In this document: positions 17,693 to 26,757 of the stretch, in pieces | How the letters are laid out: each line of letters opens with the position of its first letter | How positions within the stretch are numbered: position 1 is the first letter of the stretch | Assembly: GCF_002355415.1 (NCBI RefSeq) | Contig: NZ_AP014936.1 | Span: 1,798,001-1,862,000, forward strand | Length of the DNA: 64,000 nucleotides | Direction of reading: 5' to 3' | Source: Sulfurifustis variabilis | GTDB taxonomy: Bacteria > Pseudomonadota > Gammaproteobacteria > Acidiferrobacterales > Sulfurifustaceae | Program-made: the position numbers and the translations under genes | Notes under the pieces: generated by a model | Seen by the model: only the letters and a program-made list of their open reading frames with translations | Database searches by the model: none | Told to the model about the DNA's origin: nothing

Positions 17693-18072
17693 CTAACGAA
17701 AGCTCGCCGGTGGCTGCCCGCCGGGCGTCCCATCGATTTCCGGCGGGTAAACCTGAGCCCGATCGGTCCGCCGCGCGTGCGGCCCAATATTAGAGAACGC
17801 GACGTGATCGTACCGACTCGCGAAGCGGTGTGTCCGAACTTTTTGCCTTCGCATCAAATCGATCGTGCACGGTGATGCGGATGTTTCGAGCGCACGAACC
17901 GCTGCTGGAGCCTGGCCGCGGAACATCGAGATGACGAAATCGGGGAGCTAAAAGTAGGGCGGGTGTCTCGAAACGGACGGTGCTCATATCCGGTCACCTA
18001 CGGATTGTATTTAACATAATATACATTATGCGCAATGGACAGGGCTCGCTTTCAGCAGCTAATCGCCTGGCC
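17693..18072. other. 380-base gene-free stretch with AT-rich palindrome
   Basis: No supported gene. The right half is markedly AT-rich for this chromosome (18001-18035) and contains the palindrome CATAAT-ATAC-ATTATG listed separately. It lies beyond the 3' end of the sqr gene, so any promoter here would read leftward into the gap or serve an unseen RNA. Confidence 0.4.
18015..18030. promoter_or_regulatory. AT-rich operator-like palindrome
   Basis: CATAAT-ATAC-ATTATG, six-base perfect arms with a four-base centre, in an AT-rich island at the 3' side of sqr. It looks like a binding site of a dimeric regulator rather than an RNA hairpin, since the arms are short and weakly pairing. No gene with a start close to it was identified. 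Confidence 0.3.
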
Positions 18073-19353
18073 CTAGGCGGCTTCCTTCTTCAGTCGCTCC
18101 AGACCCATGAGTTTCAGCAGCAACCTTTCGTAGGCCGGCTCGCCGATGCCTTTGCGGACCTTGCGCATGAAGTACGTCTCGAAGCCGACCTTCGCCCAGT
18201 GCACCCACTTTCCCTTCTTCATCCAGTTCTTGTTGCGCGGCGGGATCTCGGGAATGGCGACGAAGGCCGTTCCGGTGTCGCCCATGTCGGCCAGGCAGAT
18301 GGCGTTCCAGGTGGCCTTGGCGTGCGGCGCTCGGCCGTCGATCGAAGCCCGGATGTTCTCGCAGGCCGCGGTGGCCATCGATTCGATCATGTAGCCGGTC
18401 TTCGGAACGCCTGTCGGGACCGGCGTCTGTTCGATCGGCGGGATCGCCACGCAGACACCCACGCCGTAGACGTTCGGGTACCGGGGGTTGCGCTGGTATT
18501 CGTCGATCAGAATGAAGCCGCGCGGGTTCGTGAGCCCCTCGATTCCGGCGACCGCCTCGATGCCGGCAAACGCGGGAAGCATCATGCCGTACTTGAACGG
18601 CAGCTCGTGGGTCCGCTTTTCCTTCCCGTCCTCGTCGAGCTCCGAGACATGCATCTTCCCGGCCTCGACCTTCGCGACTTTTGCATTGCAGATCCAGCGG
18701 ATATGGCGCTCTCGCATCTCGCTTTCGAGCATCCCCTTGGAGTCGCCCACGCCGCCGAGGCCCAGATGGCCGATGTAAGGCTCCGAGGTGACGAACGTCA
18801 TAGGCACCCGGTCGCGAATCCGGCGACGCCGGAGATCCGTGTCCATGATGTACGCGAACTCGTACGCCGGACCGAAGCACGAGGCGCCCTGGACCGCGCC
18901 GACGACGATCGGTCCGGGATCGGCCGCGAAGCGTTCCCACGCCTGCGCCGACTGCGCGGCGTGCTCGACCGTGCAGACCGAATGGGTGTGATTCGTCGGT
19001 CCGAGGCCCGGGATGTCGTCGAACGCGAGGCGCGGCCCGGTCGCGATGATCAGGTAGTCGTAACCGAGGCGCTGCCCGTCGCCGAGCTCGATCTCGTTCG
19101 CGGCCGGATGCACGCGCCTGGCGCCCTTGCCGACGAACTCGATACCCTGCTGCGCGAGCACCGGCCCGAGCGGAATCTTGACGGACTCCGGCTTGCGCCA
19201 CCCGGCCGCCACCCACGGGTTCGAGGGCGTGAACTGGAAGTAATCGAGGTTCGAAAGGATGGTGACGCGATCGTCGCCCCGGCGCAGCCGCTTCATTTCA
19301 TAGGCCGCCGAGATGCCGCCGATCCCTGCGCCGAGAATCACCACGTGTGCCAT
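18073..19353 (-). CDS. sqr: Sulfide:quinone oxidoreductase
   Basis: 426 residues, strongly like the Acidithiobacillus enzyme. FAD-binding GAGIGGISAAYEM is near residue 8. The catalytic cysteines Cys127 (HSVCTVEHA), Cys159 (QGASCFGPAYEF) and Cys353 (TWNAICLADMGD) correspond to Cys128, Cys160 and Cys356 there. Further matches are CVAIPPIEQTPVPTG and KTGYMIESM. It oxidises sulfide to polysulfur at the membrane face and reduces quinone; the C-terminus carries amphipathic helices for membrane attachment. The start has AAGGAG upstream. A perfect FNR-type palindrome lies 77 bases before the ATG, suggesting oxygen-linked control. Confidence 0.95.
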   Translation of the reverse strand: MAHVVILGAGIGGISAAYEMKRLRRGDDRVTILSNLDYFQFTPSNPWVAAGWRKPESVKIPLGPVLAQQGIEFVGKGARRVHPAANEIELGDGQRLGYDYLIIATGPRLAFDDIPGLGPTNHTHSVCTVEHAAQSAQAWERFAADPGPIVVGAVQGASCFGPAYEFAYIMDTDLRRRRIRDRVPMTFVTSEPYIGHLGLGGVGDSKGMLESEMRERHIRWICNAKVAKVEAGKMHVSELDEDGKEKRTHELPFKYGMMLPAFAGIEAVAGIEGLTNPRGFILIDEYQRNPRYPNVYGVGVCVAIPPIEQTPVPTGVPKTGYMIESMATAACENIRASIDGRAPHAKATWNAICLADMGDTGTAFVAIPEIPPRNKNWMKKGKWVHWAKVGFETYFMRKVRKGIGEPAYERLLLKLMGLERLKKEAA

Positions 19354-19430
19354 TGCCTGTCTCCTTGTGCGACCGGATCAGCGGGTACACGGACCCACCG
19401 ATATTTTTCGCAGCGCATTCAGTGAATTCC

Positions 19431-19444
19431 TTGACTCTCGTCAA
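19431..19444. promoter_or_regulatory. FNR/Dnr-type palindrome upstream of sqr
   Basis: TTGAC-TCTC-GTCAA, a perfect palindrome of the TTGAY-N4-RTCAA form, 77 bases before the sqr start codon. It lies between sqr and the end of the FmdE-like gene, both on the minus strand, so sqr is the likely target. Confidence 0.68.
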
Positions 19445-19495
19445 AATGGCCTCAAGACCCGGATCGATCACCGCACAGAGTCTGCACCCTTTCCT

Positions 19496-20104
19496 TCAGC
19501 GCTCCGAGAGCGTCACGAGAAGCGGATCGTCGCCGTGCTCGATCAGGATGCGGCGTACCCGATCCTGCCACAGCGTGCCGAATCGCTGCCGCTCGGTCGC
19601 GGTTGCCTCCCCGGTCTGGAGGCGCGGCAGCAGCCGTCTCATCTCGGGGTCGGGCGGTACGCGCTCGGCCCGGTACGCCGCTTCCACGCTCGCCCCGGTA
19701 TCGACACGGGTGAAACGGATCTCGCCGGCGATCGGGGCGTTGAAGGCGAGCAGGTGGCGGCGGTCGAACCGCCCGCCGATCCCCTTGAAGCCGTTCTCCC
19801 CCGCCGCGCCAGTGACGAGCGCGACGACGTTCGCGATCACGCCCGCGACGCCGGCCGCGGCGTCGTCGCGCAGCTCGACGCGGATGCCCCCACGTGCCGG
19901 TCGTTCCCCGCCGTAGAGCCGCTCGAGCGCCCGGCGCGTCATGAGCCAGGCGCCGGCGACCGTCGGGCACGAGTGGCCGGCGAGCTTCACGGCATCGAGG
20001 TAGCGGTACTCGACGACGCCCTCCTCGGCAGCGGCCAGGAACGCGGCGAGCGGGTCCTGCATGGCGATCGAGGGAACCTGATCGAAGAATTCCGGATAAC
20101 GCAT
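19496..20104 (-). CDS. FmdE-domain protein
   Basis: 202 residues. LAGHSCPTVAGAWLMTRRAL near residue 40 is the FmdE signature (GHxCPxxxxG), named after formylmethanofuran dehydrogenase subunit E, although bacterial members usually occur outside methanogenesis and may bind metal through the Cys/His pair. The middle holds GAAGENGFKGIGGRFDRRHL. There is no zinc ribbon at the C-terminus. The ATG at 20104 has AGGAGAAGG upstream; a longer reading to 20149 would overlap the preceding gene. It is the last gene of the long operon starting with the TetR regulator; its link to ABC export is unclear. Confidence 0.75.
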   Translation of the reverse strand: MRYPEFFDQVPSIAMQDPLAAFLAAAEEGVVEYRYLDAVKLAGHSCPTVAGAWLMTRRALERLYGGERPARGGIRVELRDDAAAGVAGVIANVVALVTGAAGENGFKGIGGRFDRRHLLAFNAPIAGEIRFTRVDTGASVEAAYRAERVPPDPEMRRLLPRLQTGEATATERQRFGTLWQDRVRRILIEHGDDPLLVTLSER

Positions 20105-20138
20105 AGCCTTCTCCTGCTGCAATCCGCCGTGGCGGGTT

Positions 20139-20546
20139 TCAGGCGGCATGCCGCGGCAGAAACCGATGGGCCAGTACGGTGATGACGAGCCAGAAGCCTC
20201 CGCGCAGCGTCATGGCGATGACGGTACGCGTCTCGTAAACGCCTCCGCTCGCGACGTGCACGCCGAAGGCGACGAAGACCGCGAGGGTCCCGGCGGCGAT
20301 GGCCAGGGCCAGGTGGGCCGCCCAGCGGCTGCGGGCCAGGAGCCCGACGCCGGCGAGGACGTAGGCGAAGCCGGCCAGGAAATTGAACCAGACGACGAAG
20401 GGCACGTACGCACCCGCCGCCTGGCGCGCGGCCTCGCTGCCGAACAGCACCCCGCCGCCCTCGCGGAGGGTCAGCAGCCCGAAGCCGACGGCCACGGCCC
20501 CGAGAATCCGGATCAGCCGGCGTGAAGCCGTGATGCCTGTGCGCAT
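20139..20546 (-). CDS. Small four-helix membrane protein
   Basis: 135 residues with four predicted membrane helices (starting near GAVAVGFGLLTL, VVWFNFLAGFAYVLAGV, LALAIAAGTLAVFVAFGV and FWLVITVLAHRFL). No motif is recognised. It begins 18 bases after the second permease gene and ends 34 bases before the FmdE-like gene, all on the minus strand, so it belongs to the exporter operon. It may be an accessory subunit or simply co-transcribed. I cannot assign a function. Confidence 0.7.
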   Translation of the reverse strand: MRTGITASRRLIRILGAVAVGFGLLTLREGGGVLFGSEAARQAAGAYVPFVVWFNFLAGFAYVLAGVGLLARSRWAAHLALAIAAGTLAVFVAFGVHVASGGVYETRTVIAMTLRGGFWLVITVLAHRFLPRHAA

Positions 20547-20564
20547 GGGTTCCCTCTCGGGGTG

Positions 20565-21668
20565 TCATTGGAGCGTGGTGTGAAAGCGCTTGAAGCTGAC
20601 GTAGACCGAGACCACGGCCATCAGCAGCAGCACGCCGATGCGTTCCGCGACGAAAACCAGCTCGCCTCCCTTCAGCAGGATGTTGCGCAACAGCGCCAGG
20701 AAGTGGGTCACGGGGTTCACGTACGACATCCACTTCATGGCCTCCGGCATGTTCTCGACCGGGAACATGAGGCCGGAGAGCAGGATCGCCGGAAACAGGA
20801 ACAGGAACGCGCCGAGCATGGACTGCTGCTGGTTCTGCGCGAACGTCGAGATCAACGTCCCGATCGCGACCGCCGTGCAGACGAACACCAGCGCGGCGAA
20901 ACCCAGCACCGGCAGCGAACCGCGCACGGGTACGCCGAACCCGAACACCGCGACGCCCAGGATGAGCGGGAACGTCGCCATGCCGAGGACCACGTACGGC
21001 ACCGTCTTGCCGAGGATCACCTCGGAGGCCGTGACCGGGGCGGAGATCAGCATCTCGAACGTGCCGAGCTCCTTCTCGCGGGTGATCGACATGCTGGTCA
21101 GGACGAGCGAGGTGACGATCATCAGCATGGCCATCACGCCCGGCACCATGAAATACGCCGTTTCGAGCGTCGGGTTGTACAACACCCGCGTGTCGAACCG
21201 TATCGGCGATTCGGGCGGCTCGACCTCGAGGTCCTCGTGCACGACGCGCGCGACGATGTTGCGCACGTAGCCTTCGATCGACTGCGCCTCGAGCACGTTC
21301 GTGGCGTCGAGCAGCAGCTGCAGGTTTGCGGTGCCGCGCCCGAGCTCGCGCGTCAGGCCGCCCGGCGGCGGAACGAGCGCGGCGTCGATCCTGCCGGCGC
21401 GCAGCAGCTCGATCGGGTCGGCATTCCGGTCGGCTTCGGCCGGCAGGAACCAGCCGCTCGCGACGGCGCGGTCGTACACGTGGCGCAGGACGGTGTCGTT
21501 CGCCTCGATCGGCGCCCAGAGGCGCACGTTCTTGACCTCGTTCGAGAGCGCCACGCCGAACAGCGTGAGCTGCACGACCGGCATGAGGAACAGGAGCAGA
21601 CGCATCCGTGGCTCGCGCAGCGCCTGCTTGAGCTCCTTCCGGATGAACCCCCCCAGCGTCGACGTCAT
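20565..21668 (-). CDS. ABC-2 type permease (YbhR/YbhS-like), second
   Basis: 367 residues: one N-terminal membrane helix (LLLFLMPVVQLTLFGVAL), a large periplasmic domain of about 140 residues, and five C-terminal helices, the ABC2_membrane_3 layout. Conserved features include REKELGTFEMLISAPVTA and LLSGLMFPVENMPEAM. It forms the membrane channel with the paralogous permease encoded upstream; the E. coli counterparts YbhR and YbhS export drugs or cations. Start and previous stop overlap as ATGA at 21665-21668. I chose the ATG at this overlap although the frame stays open further upstream. Confidence 0.92.
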   Translation of the reverse strand: MTSTLGGFIRKELKQALREPRMRLLLFLMPVVQLTLFGVALSNEVKNVRLWAPIEANDTVLRHVYDRAVASGWFLPAEADRNADPIELLRAGRIDAALVPPPGGLTRELGRGTANLQLLLDATNVLEAQSIEGYVRNIVARVVHEDLEVEPPESPIRFDTRVLYNPTLETAYFMVPGVMAMLMIVTSLVLTSMSITREKELGTFEMLISAPVTASEVILGKTVPYVVLGMATFPLILGVAVFGFGVPVRGSLPVLGFAALVFVCTAVAIGTLISTFAQNQQQSMLGAFLFLFPAILLSGLMFPVENMPEAMKWMSYVNPVTHFLALLRNILLKGGELVFVAERIGVLLLMAVVSVYVSFKRFHTTLQ

Positions 21669-22780
21669 GGCTCGACGTTCCGCTTGAACCGGGTGACGGC
21701 GAGCGCGACGGTGACCGCGGCCAGCACGGCCAGGGCCGCGAACGCTTCCCACATGTCGAGCAGCGACGCTCCCTTGAGGTGGGACTCGCGCGCGATGTCG
21801 GTGAGCCAGCGCGCGGGCATGATCATGGTGAGGTACTGGAAGAACAGGGGCATGCTCTCGATCGGAAAGATGAAGCCGGAGAGCAGGTTCGCCGGGATCA
21901 GGCCGGACATGATCGCGACCTGCATCGCGACGAGCTGGTTGCGCGTGAGGACCGAGATCAGCATGCCCTGCGCGAGGTAGGCCGCCAGGAACAGCAGCGT
22001 GCCGGCGCCGTAGACGAGGAGGCTGCCGCGGAACGGGACGGCGAACACGGTGAGCGAGATCACGAAGATGAAGGCCATGGCCGCGACGCCCAGCACCGCG
22101 TACGGCGCGATCTTGCCGGCGATGATCTCGAGCGGCTCGACCGGGGTCGAGAGCAGGAGCTCCATCGATCCGTTCTCCCACTCGCGCGCGACGGCAAGAG
22201 CGGTCAGCAGCACGGAGAGAATCGCCATGACGACCACGCCGAGACCCGGAATGACGAACCAGCGGCTGTTGAGCTCGGAGTTGAAGAGGAAGCGCGCCTG
22301 CACGTCGACGCGCTCGGGCGGATCGAAATCGCCGATCCGCTCCGCCGCAATGGATTCGATCGCGCCGACGTAGCCGAGGATCGGGCCCACGGTCGAGTTG
22401 TCCGTCCCGTCCAGCAGGATCTGCGCGTGCGCCCCCCTCCCGGCGTACAGATCCTTCTCGAAATCGCCCGGAATGAGGAGCGCCGCGCGCGCGCGATCGC
22501 CGGTCAGCGCGCGGAACGCCCCGTCCGGGGACGGCGCCGGCTCGACGATGAAGTAGCCCGAGCTGCCGAACGTGTCGATCAGCTGTCGCGAGCTGCGCGT
22601 CCGATCGGCGTCGACCACCGCGAGCCGGAGGTCCTCCACGTTGAACTCGATCGCGAAGCCGAACACGAACACCAGAAACACCGGAAGGCCGAGCGACAGC
22701 ATGAGGGTGAACGGGTCGCGCAGGACGTGGTACACCTCCTTGCGGGCGACCGCGGCGGCCCGGCTCCAGCGGAAGCTCAT
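21665..22780 (-). CDS. ABC-2 type permease (YbhR/YbhS-like), first
   Basis: 371 residues with the same layout as its downstream paralogue: N-terminal helix LGLPVFLVFVFGFAIEF, periplasmic domain, then helices with VAREWENGSMELLLSTPVEP and LLSGFIFPIESMPLFFQYL. Both copies are needed for a heterodimeric channel. ATGA overlaps join it to the ATPase gene before it and the permease after it, so expression should be stoichiometrically coupled. The two permeases share domain order but are clearly diverged. Confidence 0.92.
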   Translation of the reverse strand: MSFRWSRAAAVARKEVYHVLRDPFTLMLSLGLPVFLVFVFGFAIEFNVEDLRLAVVDADRTRSSRQLIDTFGSSGYFIVEPAPSPDGAFRALTGDRARAALLIPGDFEKDLYAGRGAHAQILLDGTDNSTVGPILGYVGAIESIAAERIGDFDPPERVDVQARFLFNSELNSRWFVIPGLGVVVMAILSVLLTALAVAREWENGSMELLLSTPVEPLEIIAGKIAPYAVLGVAAMAFIFVISLTVFAVPFRGSLLVYGAGTLLFLAAYLAQGMLISVLTRNQLVAMQVAIMSGLIPANLLSGFIFPIESMPLFFQYLTMIMPARWLTDIARESHLKGASLLDMWEAFAALAVLAAVTVALAVTRFKRNVEP

Positions 22781-23703
22781 GCCTCCCTCCCCTCCACCCT
22801 TCGGATGAAGACGTCCTCGACCGTCGGCGCGATCTCCGTCAACCGGAAATCGCGCTTCAGCTCCCGCATGAGACCCGCGCCCTCGGGCGAATCCTCGAAC
22901 GCCGCGTGGAAGCGCAATCCGTAGGGCTCGAGGTATTCCAGCCCGGGACGCCCGCGCAAGGCCTGCATCCTGCCGTACGCGCCCTCTTCCTCCGGCTCGA
23001 GCTCGTAGAGCGGCCGCGGGAACGTCGAGCCCTTGAGCCCCGCGGGCGTGTCGAGCGCGACGATGCGTCCGGACCGCATCAACGCGATGCGCTCGCACTG
23101 CTCGGCCTCGTCCATGTTGTGCGTCGTCACGAACATCGTCTTGCCCTGTGACGCGAGATCGCGGATCAACGCCCAGAACCGCGCGCGCGCCGCCGGCGTC
23201 ACGCCCGCCGTCGGCTCGTCCAGGAAGACGATCTCCGGGTCGTGGAGCATGGACGCGGCGAGCGCGACCTGCTGCTTCACGCCGCCCGGCATGTCGCGGA
23301 CGAACGCATCGAGGCCGCGATCGAAGGCGATGAACCCGAGGATCGCGTCGCGGCGCCGACGGTACGTGGCGTCGTCGAGCTTGCGCAGGGCGGCGATGAA
23401 CGACAGGTTCTCCTCGACGGTGAGATCGTCGTACAGGGTGAACTTCTGCGACATGTAACCCACCCGGCGCTTGATCCCCATTTCCCCTGTCTCGAACCCG
23501 ACGCCCGCGACCGTGACGCTGCCGGACGTCGGCGGGAGGAGCCCGCACAGCACGCGGATGGTCGTCGTCTTGCCGGCCCCGTTCGCGCCGAGGAAGCCGA
23601 AGATCTCCCCGCGACCGACGGTGAAGCTGATGTCGTCCACGGCCGTAAAGTCGCCGAACTTCACGGTGAGATTGGCGACCTCTACCGCGGGCGCGCCGTT
23701 CAT
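22777..23703 (-). CDS. ABC transporter ATP-binding protein (YbhF C-half-like)
   Basis: 308 residues. Walker A GANGAGKTT near residue 38, Q-loop MSQKFTLYDDLTVEENL, signature MPGGVKQQVALAASML (a PGG variant of LSGG), Walker B IVFLDEPTAGV and the switch His in VTTHNMDEAEQ. The C-terminal 80 residues resemble the regulatory tail seen in drug/polysaccharide exporters. In E. coli YbhF the two ATPase domains are fused in one chain; here they are two adjacent genes joined by ATGA overlaps. It energises the two permeases. Confidence 0.94.
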   Translation of the reverse strand: MNGAPAVEVANLTVKFGDFTAVDDISFTVGRGEIFGFLGANGAGKTTTIRVLCGLLPPTSGSVTVAGVGFETGEMGIKRRVGYMSQKFTLYDDLTVEENLSFIAALRKLDDATYRRRRDAILGFIAFDRGLDAFVRDMPGGVKQQVALAASMLHDPEIVFLDEPTAGVTPAARARFWALIRDLASQGKTMFVTTHNMDEAEQCERIALMRSGRIVALDTPAGLKGSTFPRPLYELEPEEEGAYGRMQALRGRPGLEYLEPYGLRFHAAFEDSPEGAGLMRELKRDFRLTEIAPTVEDVFIRRVEGREA

Positions 23704-24434
23704 GCCGGAAGGCCCGCGTGCCTGAGGAACAGCTCGTCGAACGTGCGCACGCCCTCGCGGGCGAGGAGCGCGCGCGGCTCGCCTTCGGCCACGACCCGTC
23801 CGGACTCGAGCAGGTGCACGAGCGAGCAGCGCTCGGCCTCGTCCATGTAGGCGGTCGTGACGAGGATCAGGATCCGGCGCTCGGCCAGGTCATACAGCAG
23901 CTCCCAGAACTCCCGGCGGCTGATGGGATCGACGCCGTTCGTGGGTTCGTCCAGCAGGATCACTTCCGGCGAGCGTAACAGCGCGCACATGAGGCCGAGC
24001 TTCTTGTACATGCCGCCCGACAGCTTGCCGGCCGCGCGCTGCGCGAAGGGCCCGAGCCGGGTGATCTCGAGCAGCTCCTCGCGCCGGCGCCGGTACTCCT
24101 CGCGCGAGATGCGGTAGAGGGCCCGGAAGAACTCGAGATGCTCGTCGATCGACAGGTCGGGATAAAGGCTGGGCTGCTGCGGCATGTAGGCGATCCGCGG
24201 GCGGATCGCATCGAAGGCGACGGCGTTTCCGTTCATCCGATACTCGATGGTGCCCGCGTCGGGCGCGAGCAGGCCGAGCAGCGTTCGCATGAGCGTCGTC
24301 TTCCCGGCCCCTTCGGGCCCGATCACGCCGTGCATCCTGCCGGCGACGAAGTCGAGCGAGACGCCCGCGAGGGCCTGGTTCGCGCCGAGGCGCTTGTCGA
24401 CGCCGCTCACGCGTATGGACACGAGCTCCGTCAT
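23700..24434 (-). CDS. ABC transporter ATP-binding protein (YbhF N-half-like)
   Basis: 244 residues: Walker A GPEGAGKTT, Q-loop MPQQPSLYPDLSIDEHL, signature KLSGGMYKKLGLMCALL, Walker B VILLDEPTNGVDP. The switch position reads VTTAYMDEA, with Ala-Tyr where His is expected, so this site may be catalytically degenerate, as commonly seen in one half of asymmetric ABC exporters. The ATG at 24434 overlaps the fusion-protein stop (ATGA). It should pair with the ATPase encoded next to form the heterodimeric motor. Confidence 0.92.
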   Translation of the reverse strand: MTELVSIRVSGVDKRLGANQALAGVSLDFVAGRMHGVIGPEGAGKTTLMRTLLGLLAPDAGTIEYRMNGNAVAFDAIRPRIAYMPQQPSLYPDLSIDEHLEFFRALYRISREEYRRRREELLEITRLGPFAQRAAGKLSGGMYKKLGLMCALLRSPEVILLDEPTNGVDPISRREFWELLYDLAERRILILVTTAYMDEAERCSLVHLLESGRVVAEGEPRALLAREGVRTFDELFLRHAGLPA

Positions 24435-25183
24435 GGCGCGGCGTCCGGCAGCGCCACCTCGATCGTCATCCCCGGCTTCAGGATCTCGTCGGCATTCGCG
24501 TCGCGGAAGCTCACTTTGACGCCGAAAACGAGGCGCTCGCGTTCCGTCCGCGTCTGGACGTTCTTGGGCGTGAACTCCGCCTCGTCGTTGATCTTGACGA
24601 TCGTGCCCTCGAAGGCGCGATCGCCCAGCTCGGGGAGATAACCCGTGAGCGTCATGCCGGGAGACAGTCTCGCGATCAGCGGCTGGGGCACGTAGATGTA
24701 CGCCCAGATGTCGCGCACGTTCGCGAGGGTCAGGATCTTGGTCCCGGGACTCACCCACTCCCCCGGCTCGTGGTAGCGGCTCAGCACCTTGCCCTCGATC
24801 GGCGACTCGATCGTGCACCAGGCGAGCCGGACGTCCGCCGTCTCCTTCTGGTTGCGCACCTGGTCCATGGCCTCCGCGCTGACGGAGCCGATCTTCGAGA
24901 GCCGCAGGTTGCGTTCGTAATTCTCGCGCGCGAGCTTGGCCGCGAGCTTGTAGTCCTCGCACGCCAGGGCGACGAGCGTCTCTCCCTCCTTGACCCGCTC
25001 TCCTTCCTGCACCCGGACCTCCTCGATCGCCGCGGCGAGGCGCGCGGAGAGGTCCACCTTGGTGGCCTCCAGCGTGCCGGCGTACCGGAACGGCTCCTTG
25101 AGAAAGACGTATAGCGCCATCGCCCCCGCGATGACGGCGACCGCGACCACCACGACGACCACTCTCTTCGGCGCTGCTTTCAT
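24431..25183 (-). CDS. HlyD-family membrane fusion protein (YbhG-like)
   Basis: 250 residues: N-terminal anchor helix (VVVVVVAVAVIAGAMALYVF), then a biotinyl-lipoyl half (GTLEATKVDLSARLAAAI), a short coiled-coil stretch (ENYERNLRLSKIGSVSAEAM), and the returning lipoyl half (IESPIEGKVLSRYHEPGEWV) and beta-barrel domain. It bridges the inner-membrane ABC unit to the outer-membrane factor encoded just upstream. The alpha-hairpin is unusually short for this family, giving a compact adaptor. ATGA overlaps lie at both ends. Confidence 0.92.
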   Translation of the reverse strand: MKAAPKRVVVVVVAVAVIAGAMALYVFLKEPFRYAGTLEATKVDLSARLAAAIEEVRVQEGERVKEGETLVALACEDYKLAAKLARENYERNLRLSKIGSVSAEAMDQVRNQKETADVRLAWCTIESPIEGKVLSRYHEPGEWVSPGTKILTLANVRDIWAYIYVPQPLIARLSPGMTLTGYLPELGDRAFEGTIVKINDEAEFTPKNVQTRTERERLVFGVKVSFRDANADEILKPGMTIEVALPDAAP

Positions 25184-26757
25184 TCCTGGGTTTTCCTTTC
25201 TTGTGCGGGAACGGCCTCGAGCGGCGCCGGTCGGTTCCACCAGCCGCCGCCGAGCGCCTGGAAGAGCGCGGCGGTGTCCGCGTAGCGCGCGGCACGGGCC
25301 TGCACGAGGCCCACGCGCGCCTGCTGATACTGGCGTTCCGCGTTGAGCAGCGCGAGGAACGTGGTGCCGCCGAGGGTATAGCTCCTGCGCGTCAGCTCCA
25401 GCGCGTCGCGCGCGGCCGTCTCGGCCCTGACCTGCGCCTGGAGGAGCCGTGCATCGAGCTCGAGCGCCCGCAACGTGTCGGCGACGTTCTGGAACGCCCG
25501 CAGCACCGTGTCGCGGTACTGCGCCGCGGCCTGATCGTACGCGGCGAGCGCGGCGCGCCGGCGCGCGCTCAGCTCTCCGCCGCGAAACAGCGGCTGCACC
25601 AGCGAGGCGCCGAGGCTCCAGATGTTCGTCCCGTCGCCGATGAGATCGCCCGCCGAGTTGGCGAGCGGTCCGTAGCTCCCGGTCAGCGTGATGCGCGGAT
25701 AGAGGTTGGCGGTGGCCACGCCGACCTGCGCCGCGGCCTGATGAAGCAAGGCCTCGGCCGCGCGTATGTCGGGACGCTGGCGGACGAGCGAGGACGGCAC
25801 GCTCACCGGCAGGTCCGACGGCAGCGTCATCTCCTCGAGCCGGAACGCGGGCATCCCGGCCTCCCCCGGAAACCGGCCGACCAGAACCGACAGCTGATGG
25901 CGGGTGACGGCCAGGTCCTTTTCGAGCGGCAGCAGGCCCGCCTCGATCTGCGCGAGCTCGGCCCGCTGCGTCAGAACGTCCGCGCGCGCCGCGCCGCCGA
26001 GCTTGTACTGGCGCTCGACGATCGCGAGCTCCCGGCGGCGCGCGGCCAGGATCTCCCCGGTCGCCTGGATCTGCGCGCGCAGCGCCGCCTCCCGCACGGC
26101 CGCCGTGACGATGTTGGCGGTCAGCGCGACGTACGCGCCCTCCAGCTGAAAGGCCTGGTAGTCCACCTGCGCGCCGACGGCCTCGAGCTGCCGGCGCCAC
26201 CCCCCGGTCAGGTCGAAGGTGTAGGACACTCCGACCGACGCGTTATACAGGTTGAACACCGTCGACGGCAGGTTCGGCTGTCCGATCGCCTCCGGCGAAA
26301 AGCGCTGGCGCGTCGCCGAAAGCCGGGCGTCGACGCTCGGGGACACCACGCCGACCTCGGCACGCAGGTCCTCTTCGGCGCGCCGCAGCGTCGCCTGGGC
26401 CGCCGCCAGCGTCGGGCTGTGGGCGAGTCCCTGGCGCACGAGCCGATCGAGCGCGTCCGACCGGAACAGCGTCCACCACTCGGCGGGGATGTCCTCGCCC
26501 GCGAGAAAGCGTTGCGCCCCCCCGGCGGCATCGGGGGCCGAATCGGTTTGCGCGGGCAACGGCGTCGGGGTGTACGCGGAAACGGCCGGCGCCTCGGGCG
26601 GCCGAAAATCGGGCGTCGTCGCGCATCCGCCGAGGAGCATCGCGCCGATCGCGCCGGCGATTCCGATGCGACGCCACGGCGAGAGGACGCGCGTCCGCGC
26701 CGTCGGCGTCGCGCGAAACGGCCTTCCCCCGGAAGCGGCGCCGCGTGCGTCGTTCAT
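25180..26757 (-). CDS. TolC/NodT-type outer-membrane efflux lipoprotein
   Basis: 525 residues. The N-terminus has an Arg-rich region, a hydrophobic stretch and the lipobox LLGGC, giving a lipoprotein after cleavage. It is followed by ATTPDFRPPEAP and two outer-membrane efflux protein repeats with the usual helical pattern (AEALLHQAAAQVGVATANLYP, LNAERQYQQARVGLVQARAARYADTAALFQALGG). It forms the trimeric outer-membrane channel for the ABC exporter encoded downstream. A second NodT-type protein belongs to the RND operon near 43 kb. The start ATG overlaps the regulator's stop. Confidence 0.93.
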   Translation of the reverse strand: MNDARGAASGGRPFRATPTARTRVLSPWRRIGIAGAIGAMLLGGCATTPDFRPPEAPAVSAYTPTPLPAQTDSAPDAAGGAQRFLAGEDIPAEWWTLFRSDALDRLVRQGLAHSPTLAAAQATLRRAEEDLRAEVGVVSPSVDARLSATRQRFSPEAIGQPNLPSTVFNLYNASVGVSYTFDLTGGWRRQLEAVGAQVDYQAFQLEGAYVALTANIVTAAVREAALRAQIQATGEILAARRRELAIVERQYKLGGAARADVLTQRAELAQIEAGLLPLEKDLAVTRHQLSVLVGRFPGEAGMPAFRLEEMTLPSDLPVSVPSSLVRQRPDIRAAEALLHQAAAQVGVATANLYPRITLTGSYGPLANSAGDLIGDGTNIWSLGASLVQPLFRGGELSARRRAALAAYDQAAAQYRDTVLRAFQNVADTLRALELDARLLQAQVRAETAARDALELTRRSYTLGGTTFLALLNAERQYQQARVGLVQARAARYADTAALFQALGGGWWNRPAPLEAVPAQERKTQE

